Positions 6,327 through 11,898 of a stretch of 13,086 nucleotides of DNA are shown piece by piece (the stretch's first letter is position 1; each line of letters opens with the position of its first letter). Under the pieces are notes generated by a model that made no database searches, had not been told where the DNA came from, and was given only the letters and a program-made list of their open reading frames with translations. The stretch spans positions 1-13,086 of the forward strand of contig JAICQC010000085.1 of NCBI GenBank assembly GCA_025938055.1, read 5' to 3'. The stretch is from Anaerolineales bacterium. Its GTDB lineage: Bacteria; Chloroflexota; Anaerolineae; Anaerolineales; Villigracilaceae. A program made the position numbers and the translations under genes.

Positions 6327-7340
6327 ATGAAGAGCAAAAAGTCCGTCCGCACGATCGCTGATATTGCCCGACTGGCTGGGGTTTCCAAGTCCACGGTCTC
6401 CAGGGCATTGAACGATAGTCCGCTGATCGGCGACGAGACCAAGGCGAAGATCCGGTCGCTGGCACGCGAGCACAATTTCCAGATCAATATGCCAGCCCGC
6501 CGGTTAAGCATGAAGCAGAGCCGAACCATTGCCTTTGTAACCCATGCCTATCACGAAGACTTCTCGGTCGCAGACCTGTTCGGGCTTGAAATCATGGGCG
6601 GCATTTCCAGCGGCCTTGCCAGCCGGGAGTACGATCTGCTCGTTATCCATGTAGATCCGTATGACAATAAATGGGCGCACCAGTATTTCGACACGGGCCG
6701 CGTAGATGGGTTTATCCTGATGACTGCCACTCGCAAGCAAAATCACGTCAAAGCACTTTTGGAGATCGGCGCTCCGTTTATTATCTGGGGTTTGCCGCAG
6801 TCCAAACAAAAATATTGTTCGATCTCGGGCGATAATCTGAGCGGCGGCAGGCTGGCTACTGAACATCTGATCAATCTGGGAAGGCGGCGAATCGGCTTTC
6901 TCGGCGGTCCACCCGAGGAAATTGAAGTGCAGCATCGCCAAGCAGGTTATGAGAATGCCCTGCAAGACGCAGGCAGAAAGCCGGAAGCAGCGCTGATGGA
7001 ATATGGAGACTTCTCAGACACATCGGGGGCAGAAGCCATGAGGCGTCTGTTGAAGAAGGTCGCTGACATCGACGCGGTATTTGTCAACAGCGACCTGATG
7101 GCAATCGCCGCGATGGAAACGCTCCGTGAGCAGGGACGCCGCGTGCCCGAAGATATTGCCGTTGTTGGATACGACGACCTCTCGATTGCGGCGCACAGCA
7201 ACCCGCCTCTTACCACCATCCGGCAGAACATTCCGCTGGCAGGCAAGCTCCTGGCACAAAACCTGATTGAATATCTGCAGACCGGCATGGTGACGAACGT
7301 TTCCATTCCCGTCGAGCTGATCGTTAGGAAATCAACATAG
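6327..7340 (+). CDS. LacI/GalR-family transcriptional repressor
   Basis: A 337-residue DNA-binding regulator. Residues 8-30 form the LacI helix-turn-helix (TIADIARLAGVSKSTVSRAL). Residues 50-63 are the hinge helix (ARRLSM, with Leu60 at the minor-groove wedge position). Residues 67-337 form a periplasmic-binding-protein-like effector domain with the usual landmarks: GRVDGFIL (124-131), DN near 169-170 followed by GGRLATEHL, GRRRIGFLGG (186-194), AVFVNSDLMAIAAM (250-263), RVPEDIAVVGYDD (272-284) and PPLTTIRQ (293-300). The likely ligand is a sugar or similar small molecule, but no transport or sugar enzyme gene is nearby. The ATG at 6327 lacks a Shine-Dalgarno and follows an mRNA leader of only about 18 nt. 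Operator O1 overlaps its promoter; O2 and O3 lie just after its stop, before the ParB-like gene, which is the evident target. Confidence 0.95.
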   Translation: MKSKKSVRTIADIARLAGVSKSTVSRALNDSPLIGDETKAKIRSLAREHNFQINMPARRLSMKQSRTIAFVTHAYHEDFSVADLFGLEIMGGISSGLASREYDLLVIHVDPYDNKWAHQYFDTGRVDGFILMTATRKQNHVKALLEIGAPFIIWGLPQSKQKYCSISGDNLSGGRLATEHLINLGRRRIGFLGGPPEEIEVQHRQAGYENALQDAGRKPEAALMEYGDFSDTSGAEAMRRLLKKVADIDAVFVNSDLMAIAAMETLREQGRRVPEDIAVVGYDDLSIAAHSNPPLTTIRQNIPLAGKLLAQNLIEYLQTGMVTNVSIPVELIVRKST

Positions 7341-7362
7341 CTGATATTTTTTTGGGAAGAAA

Positions 7363-7376
7363 TGCAACCGATTGCA
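7363..7376. promoter_or_regulatory. LacI-type operator O2
   Basis: TGCAACCGATTGCA, identical to the reverse complement of O1, located 22 nt after the LacI stop codon. Its centre is 71 bp from that of O3 (about 6.8 helical turns), close enough for cooperative binding or a small loop. Confidence 0.85.
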
Positions 7377-7433
7377 AAAAAACACGCAGGTTCACCCATC
7401 ACATACAAAATGCTCTCTTTTTTTCGCAATGTG

Positions 7434-7447
7434 TGCAACCGATTGCA
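7434..7447. promoter_or_regulatory. LacI-type operator O3
   Basis: TGCAACCGATTGCA, identical to O2 and in the same orientation, ending 40 nt before the ParB-like start codon. No clear -35/-10 pair is visible around it; TTGCAT (7443-7448) and TCTAAA (7466-7471) at 17 bp are a weak candidate that the repressor would cover. Confidence 0.85.
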
Positions 7448-7487
7448 TGAATCAATACTGGTAGCTCTAAAAGAAAGGAATAGAAAA

Positions 7488-8009
7488 ATGAATCCATATC
7501 CCGCCCTGACTAATATCCGCAGTCATCTCGCCGACAAGTTCTCTGCCTTGCGGATGCGTGCCCTGCGAGATTCTCTCTGGGCAAAAATAATCGGTAGCAA
7601 CAGTGAGCTGGCGACTTTCCCTGAACAGGCGCCTGAGAAGAGTCCCAACCGCAGGTTTAGCGGTGTAAGGGACATCCCAGTGGAAAAGATCGTTGGTACG
7701 CTGAACAGGCAGAGCGACTTTGACAATCGGTTTCGCCCTCTCAAGAGCTACCTCCGCGACCGCTGGGTGAATACTCATCTCACCCTTGAACGAGACGGTT
7801 GGTCTCCTATTCTGGTGCATCAGGTCGGCGAGAACTATTACGTAGAGGATGGACATCACCGCGTGTCGGTGGCGCAGATGCTTGGCATGGCGTTTATCCA
7901 GGCAAAGGTCTGGGAGTATCCAGGCAAGATTCAAGAGGCGAAGAAGTGCCATCCCACCCCGTGCCCCGATCGAGCTTCCGTCAAGGGATATGCCCGGGTA
8001 ACCGAATAG
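7488..8009 (+). CDS. ParB/Srx-fold (ParB N-terminal-like) protein of unknown role
   Basis: A 173-residue protein that starts MNPYPALTNIRSHLADKF, with AAAGGAA 7 nt before the ATG. The frame is open back to 7362, but that stretch contains operators O2 and O3 and lacks a ribosome binding site. Residues 1-45 are a basic helical region; residues 56-78 (RRFSGVRDIPVEKIVGTLNR...DF) lead into the core, and residues 105-142 hold the ParB-type fold: PILVHQVGENYYVEDGHHRVSVAQMLG. The DGHHRVSVA box replaces the GERRxxA nucleotide box of true ParB, so CTP-clamp function is not assured. There is no HTH, dimerisation domain or neighbouring ParA, so it is not a plasmid or chromosome segregation ParB. The tail has CHPTPC (154-159). 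ParB/Srx-fold proteins include nucleases, kinases and ATP-binding enzymes; which applies here is unknown. Probably repressed by the adjacent LacI protein. Confidence 0.85.
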   Translation: MNPYPALTNIRSHLADKFSALRMRALRDSLWAKIIGSNSELATFPEQAPEKSPNRRFSGVRDIPVEKIVGTLNRQSDFDNRFRPLKSYLRDRWVNTHLTLERDGWSPILVHQVGENYYVEDGHHRVSVAQMLGMAFIQAKVWEYPGKIQEAKKCHPTPCPDRASVKGYARVTE

Positions 8010-8020
8010 TCTTAAAGGCG

Positions 8021-8055
8021 AAGACCTCAGAGATTTCATGACTCTGAGGTCTTTT
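8021..8055 (+). terminator. Intrinsic terminator after the ParB-like gene
   Basis: A 12-bp perfect stem AAGACCTCAGAG/CTCTGAGGTCTT (8021-8032, 8042-8053) with a 9-nt loop is followed by a short T-rich tail (TTTTCAATTT). It begins 12 nt after the stop codon. Confidence 0.88.
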
Positions 8056-8083
8056 CAATTTGCGGCCGAGCCAAGGCGAGGAC

Positions 8084-8221
8084 CTACCTGCGTCTGCGCG
8101 TGAAAGAAGTAGGATGCATTTTTGCCGGAATACGCTGTAAGGCAGGTCGGACAGTAGCATTTGAAATTGCTAAAAGAAATTTAACGACAGCACCTATTAC
8201 CCGATCTCTAATACTTAACAT
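8084..8221 (-). CDS. Candidate 45-residue basic microprotein
   Basis: An ATG at 8221 is preceded at 5 nt by a full AAAGGAG ribosome binding site (8227-8233 on the minus strand), as good as any in the window. The frame runs 45 codons to TAG at 8084. The product begins MLSIRDRVIGAVVKFLLAIS and ends FTRRRR: an amphipathic or weakly hydrophobic N-terminal helix (about residues 8-19), a middle VRPALQRIPAKM, and four arginines at the end. There is no lipobox or full membrane span. A TATAAA at 8328-8333 could be its -10 box, leaving a leader of about 100 nt. I know of no family. It could be a real small protein or a chance ORF next to a chance ribosome binding site; the site is the main evidence. 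Confidence 0.4.
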   Translation of the reverse strand: MLSIRDRVIGAVVKFLLAISNATVRPALQRIPAKMHPTSFTRRRR

Positions 8222-8410
8222 ATCGTCTCCTTTCTGAAAATTCCAGATATTTGCAGGACAGGGAGGAGACGTAAAGGATCAGTAACTGTTCTTCAAATAT
8301 CGGGGAAGCCGATTCGGTTACCTACATTTTATAACGAGAGACTCCCACATGCACTATGGGATACTCTAAATCTCAGATGAGAATTTCCGTTGACAGGTTG
8401 CTACCACCAA

Positions 8411-8432
8411 CCCTCTTCCATCTGGAAGAGGG
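8411..8432 (-). terminator. Possible terminator hairpin after the YtxH gene
   Basis: CCCTCTTCCA (8411-8420) and TGGAAGAGGG (8423-8432) form a strong stem about 40 nt after the YtxH stop on the minus strand. It is followed by TTGGTGG rather than a T-run, so termination would be weak; it may instead be an mRNA 3' end stabiliser. Confidence 0.4.
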
Positions 8433-8471
8433 ACTGTGATGCGTATGACGGAGTTGTACAGACCTAGATAT

Positions 8472-8834
8472 CTAGATATCCTGAAGTACGCGCTTGGCAG
8501 CTTCTACAGCCTCAGAAACGCGATCGAGTTGTTCGATTAGCGCGCCCTGTCCGCGTTCTTTTAGGTCCTGGGATTTCCCCTTGATGCCGCCCCTGAGATG
8601 GCTTGCCCTGGACGCCACCTCCGAGACCTTGTCCTTAACAGTCTCGGTGGTGCGATCACGCAGATCCACAGCCTTATCGCGGATCTCCGCCCGCATCTCC
8701 TCGCCGGAGCGAGGCGCTAAGAGCAGCATCGCAGTGGCACCAATGAGCCCGCCGACCACGACCCCCGTTAGCACATGCCGGGTCGCCGCAGTCATCTCTC
8801 GGACTTCGCTGGCTTCATAACCATAATCATTCAT
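8472..8834 (-). CDS. YtxH domain-containing stress protein
   Basis: A 120-residue single-span membrane protein. Residues 1-18 are short and polar; residues 20-40 form the membrane helix (VLTGVVVGGLIGATAMLLLA) ending in the family hallmark LLLAPRSGEEMR (37-48). Residues 45-120 are a long charged amphipathic helix (KAVDLRDRTTETVKDKVSEV...) facing the cytoplasm. This layout matches YtxH-like proteins (YtxH/gas vesicle GvpP-like families), linked to general stress in Bacillus; the molecular role is not known. AAGGAG lies about 7 nt before the ATG at 8834; the frame is open to an ATG at 8876, which lies upstream of that site and is rejected. A 14-bp perfect palindrome GATATCTAGATATC (8467-8480) covers the stop codon. 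Confidence 0.9.
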   Translation of the reverse strand: MNDYGYEASEVREMTAATRHVLTGVVVGGLIGATAMLLLAPRSGEEMRAEIRDKAVDLRDRTTETVKDKVSEVASRASHLRGGIKGKSQDLKERGQGALIEQLDRVSEAVEAAKRVLQDI

Positions 8835-8963
8835 CTTTCTCTCCTTATCGATTAAACGAACACAGAGTCCGCACACAGTTATCGGTTTGTTGCGAAATAT
8901 CTAACGATGAGTTTCCCAGTTTGTTATGGTCTCGCTCGTCCTGAAACCCTGCGTTTAAAAGAC
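8835..8963. other. Intergenic upstream region of the YtxH gene
   Basis: Contains the YtxH ribosome binding site (minus strand AAGGAG, 8841-8846 region) and the space after the GGDEF/HD-GYP terminator. I could not assign a convincing sigma70-type -35/-10 pair, nor a clear sigmaB-type pair, so the YtxH promoter remains undefined. Confidence 0.4.
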
Positions 8964-8991
8964 AAAAAGCCCTCGGCTGGGAGGGCTTTTT
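8964..8991 (-). terminator. Intrinsic terminator of the GGDEF/HD-GYP gene
   Basis: AAAAAGCCCTC (8964-8974) and GAGGGCTTTTT (8981-8991) form an 11-bp stem with a 6-nt loop. It begins 16 nt after the stop codon at 9008 and is followed on the minus strand by TTTTTGTCTTTT. Confidence 0.92.
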
Positions 8992-9007
8992 GATACTACG
9001 GTATACA

Positions 9008-11755
9008 TTAAGCAGACGGAACGAAGGTAGGCACGAGATCCGGCTGGATCTCAGCTTGCGGCTGCCGCCACGCGCTATCCGATTCGATCATTCTCAGGGC
9101 GGCTTCCACGACCAGCGGATCAAACTGCGATCCTGCATGGGATTTGATTTCCTCCAGAAGACCGGGCAAAGCTAGTCCCTTACGATAAGGACGATCCGTT
9201 GTCATGGCATCGATTGCATCTGCCAGGGCAACAATGCGTGCCTCAATGGGAATCTGGCTGCCTTTCAATCCATCTGGATATCCCTTCCCATTAAAGAATT
9301 CGTGGTGGTGGCGGACGATGGGAACAACCGACCGCAAGGAGGGACTCTTCGCGATCAGTTCCGCGCCCATCACGACGTGGCGCTTCATCGTTTCGTATTC
9401 CTCAGGCGTCAGCTGTGAGGGTTTCCCGAGGATGGTTTTCGGAGTTCCCAACTTACCAATATCGTGGAGCAAGGCTCCCTTACGGATTAATTCCACTTGC
9501 CGGTCATCCAGTTTCATGATTTTCGCAATTTCAGTTGCGTAACGGCTCACCTGCTTTGAGTGTCCCAGAACAGACGGATCTCGAAGATCGATAATCTCAG
9601 AGAGGATTTCCAATAGGTTTTCATTGAGCTCGACAATCTCCTCAGACCTGTTCTTGAGAATCCCATTTTTCTCGCGTAATTCAATGACCACCTGCTTTGT
9701 CCGATCGATGTACTGTTTCTGACTAAGGCGGAGTAGAACCATCGGCACGATTAATAATAGCAAACCAGTATTCCCATCGTGTTTATATCCAAAGACCAGT
9801 GCGTACGCGAGCAAGCCAAAGCCCAGGTAGTGAGGCGCCAACCAGCTATATTGTTCCTTCCAGATCAGCCTGGCAGACCGTTTTAGGTCAAGCCCCATGC
9901 CAACAGCTATTGACCAGGTGGTGACTGCATATAAGAGCATAGCCGAGGCCAGGCTCAGCACTAATTGGATCAGAGGAACCCACTCAAAATACGGTCTTCT
10001 CGTTGCCAGGAGCAAAACCATGCAAAGTGTGCCTGCCATGAGGTGATTGCTGAAATTAAAAAAGAAGCGGTTAAGAGGACTGCGATACTTAATGAGCAGA
10101 GTGAGTGCAACCACCAGGCTGACCATAATGACTCCAACGGGCCCGAGGAGCACATAACCCGCCAGGATCGGGATGGCTGAGGTGGACACGGCGGTTTGTC
10201 GAAAGTAAAGATCGACCGAGAACCATTCCGCCAGAATAATCAATACTGAGATGATGAAAAGGCTAATCCATGCAGAGGGGGATGCAAAGTACTGCATCGG
10301 AGATGTCAGTTGGTACACTCCTGCAAAAGAAAGCAACGCGATCAAAGTAAGACCGCCGATATAGAGTCGGACTGCAAAATTTGACTTGGATGTGTTGCCA
10401 GCATCACCCGAATCATCCGACTCTGACACAGATTCAGGGTCCCTGCTTTGATCTTCTTCGGTCGGCGAGTCTCCGGGGCTTGCGTGAATAGTCCGTCTGA
10501 GTACAGGCTTTTCTAGGGAAGATTGAACATCAGAGTGCGGAGCGGGGTTGCGCGGTTGCTGATCTTGAACAAAATTTACATATGCATCCTTCGCAAAAGC
10601 AAATGCCTGATTTCGACCACTTAATTTCGAGTGATACAGAGCGGCATCCGCATTGTGCGTGATCTCCTCTGTGGTCTGGTCGAAGCTTTCACGGCAGGCA
10701 ATACCAAAACTCATCGTGACGCGTATGGGTGTGACACTTGTCGGAACAATGAATTCAGCCTCCTGGATCGCTTTGCGAATATGCTCTGCTCTTTCATGCG
10801 CCTGCTGGACAGTGGTCTCAGGCATCAGGATGGCAAACTCTTCCCCACCGAAGCGTGCCACAATGTCATAGTCACGCACAGATTGTTTGAGGACCTTGGC
10901 GACGCCGATCAACACTTCATCTCCGGCGAGATGCCCATAAGTGTTGTTGATATTTCTTAAAAGGTCCAGGTCTGCCATGATGATGGCAAGTGGGCGGTCA
11001 AAACGATTCGCTCGATGAAACTCATTGTCGAATTGCTGCTTGAAATAGCGGTGGTTGAAAAGGCCGGTCTTGCTATCCGTCTCCGTCTGGCGTTCCAGAG
11101 CTGGGACACGCAGCGAACCGTAAATCAAATAAAGGGGAATCAGGAACAAGCCGAGGGCAAAATAGTTATATACCCAGACAAAAGAGAGGCTGGCACCAAA
11201 ATAAAGTAGTGTCAGGTCCAACATCAGAGGAAAGAAATCGAAAACACCCGATGTTTTGAAATTTTCGCCGCGTGCAAGCCAGACCACGATACCTACAGCC
11301 AGATGGTTGAGCAGATTGAACGTTGCCATACTCGCGGCGATTGCTGCCGCCGCCTGCCAGGACGCCAGCGTATGGTCAGGATTGATCAGATCGTACATGA
11401 GACCAGCCGCCTGCATCACCAGAATATAACAGCCAGTATTAAATAACTGAATGAACCACGCTGGTTTATTCCAGAGCCACTCCACAAGGTTGGAGACAGT
11501 AATTACAAGAATGGCTTCTGAAGTGCCATAGAGCGCAAACGTGAAACCATAGACAAGAAAGCTGAAAGTGTAGTGAGACCGATTGGTGGCACCCTGCACC
11601 TTCAGGATTAACGCCAATGAGGCAAGCAAGCAGAGAATAATAAGCATCCAGGGATTGCTGAAATCAGTCTTGGTCAAATGCGAGGCGAAAACACCTATTC
11701 CCGCGAGATAGATGACGAATAAATACAGCTTGGTGGGCAAAGACATTTCTTTCAT
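9008..11755 (-). CDS. Membrane GGDEF-HD-GYP protein (c-di-GMP synthase/phosphodiesterase)
   Basis: Bifunctional c-di-GMP protein of about 915 residues. Numbering here is from an in-frame ATG at 11776; I prefer 11755 because AAGGA lies 5 nt before it. Residues 15-220 form a first membrane module of about seven or eight spans. Residues 231-395 are a GGDEF domain with intact active site GGEEF (310-314) and inhibitory RxxD site RDYD (301-304) five residues before it, so a product-inhibited diguanylate cyclase is likely. Residues 400-464 are an acidic, Ser-rich disordered linker. Residues 467-685 form a second membrane module, residues 686-727 a coiled coil, and residues 728-900 an HD-GYP domain with HDIGK (771-775), HHHE (823-826), GYPDGLKG (832-839) and DAIDAMTTDRPYR (853-865). 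All metal ligands expected for an active phosphodiesterase are visible. It follows a second HD-GYP gene by about 140 nt and ends at a strong terminator. Confidence 0.93.
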   Translation of the reverse strand: MKEMSLPTKLYLFVIYLAGIGVFASHLTKTDFSNPWMLIILCLLASLALILKVQGATNRSHYTFSFLVYGFTFALYGTSEAILVITVSNLVEWLWNKPAWFIQLFNTGCYILVMQAAGLMYDLINPDHTLASWQAAAAIAASMATFNLLNHLAVGIVVWLARGENFKTSGVFDFFPLMLDLTLLYFGASLSFVWVYNYFALGLFLIPLYLIYGSLRVPALERQTETDSKTGLFNHRYFKQQFDNEFHRANRFDRPLAIIMADLDLLRNINNTYGHLAGDEVLIGVAKVLKQSVRDYDIVARFGGEEFAILMPETTVQQAHERAEHIRKAIQEAEFIVPTSVTPIRVTMSFGIACRESFDQTTEEITHNADAALYHSKLSGRNQAFAFAKDAYVNFVQDQQPRNPAPHSDVQSSLEKPVLRRTIHASPGDSPTEEDQSRDPESVSESDDSGDAGNTSKSNFAVRLYIGGLTLIALLSFAGVYQLTSPMQYFASPSAWISLFIISVLIILAEWFSVDLYFRQTAVSTSAIPILAGYVLLGPVGVIMVSLVVALTLLIKYRSPLNRFFFNFSNHLMAGTLCMVLLLATRRPYFEWVPLIQLVLSLASAMLLYAVTTWSIAVGMGLDLKRSARLIWKEQYSWLAPHYLGFGLLAYALVFGYKHDGNTGLLLLIVPMVLLRLSQKQYIDRTKQVVIELREKNGILKNRSEEIVELNENLLEILSEIIDLRDPSVLGHSKQVSRYATEIAKIMKLDDRQVELIRKGALLHDIGKLGTPKTILGKPSQLTPEEYETMKRHVVMGAELIAKSPSLRSVVPIVRHHHEFFNGKGYPDGLKGSQIPIEARIVALADAIDAMTTDRPYRKGLALPGLLEEIKSHAGSQFDPLVVEAALRMIESDSAWRQPQAEIQPDLVPTFVPSA

Positions 11756-11898
11756 GTTAATCCTTGTAAGTACCATCTCTTTCCCGGCACTCGCATAACG
11801 GACTGATAAACTTGTTTAGATATAAGGATTTCTCCGTATGGAAGAAATCGGCGAGGCGCATCTACAATCTACAAGATGACTCCAAAGAGCCCCGGGTT
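11756..11898. other. Intergenic region between the two HD-GYP genes
   Basis: Holds a 7-bp stem GATTTCT/AGAAATC (11827-11833, 11843-11849) with extra inner CC/GG pairing but no T-run, and a tandem 7-mer (TTGTAGA twice on the minus strand, 11861-11874). No convincing promoter was found, so the two genes may form one transcript. Confidence 0.4.

Larger units (their letters stand above)
8056..8471. other. Gap with one candidate small ORF and hairpins
   Basis: About 415 nt without an established gene. It holds the candidate 45-residue minus-strand ORF (8084-8221), an 8-bp inverted pair GATATTTG/CAAATATC (8246-8253 and 8294-8301), a minus-strand TATAAA (8328-8333) that could be a -10 for the small ORF, an isolated TTGACA (8390-8395) with no -10, and a hairpin at 8411-8432. 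No tRNA or known RNA family was recognised. Confidence 0.6.

Noticed and set aside
6947..7438. 163-codon minus-strand frame opposite the LacI gene
   Set aside because: The plus-strand LacI protein is complete with family motifs along its length; the opposite frame would also run through operators O2 and O3.
7362..7487. Earlier start for the ParB-like gene
   Set aside because: The stretch contains two LacI operators, lacks a ribosome binding site at 7362, and its translation is not protein-like; the ATG at 7488 has AAAGGAA at normal spacing.
7488..8009. Plasmid or prophage partition gene
   Set aside because: No ParA, replication, integrase or phage genes are in the window, and the protein lacks the HTH and dimerisation parts of partition ParB proteins.
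7467..8039. 190-codon minus-strand frame opposite the ParB-like gene
   Set aside because: It lies antisense over a gene with recognisable motifs, has no ribosome binding site, and its composition is that of a shadow frame.
8390..8395. Perfect TTGACA as a promoter for a small RNA
   Set aside because: No -10 match occurs 16-18 bp downstream, and no terminator with a T-run follows on the plus strand.
8371..8440. 20-codon plus-strand ORF starting at the ATG near 8378
   Set aside because: No ribosome binding site and the frame overlaps the hairpin at 8411-8432; judged a chance ORF.
11861..11874. Start of a CRISPR or tandem-repeat array (TTGTAGA twice)
   Set aside because: Only two 7-bp units with no further copies or spacers.
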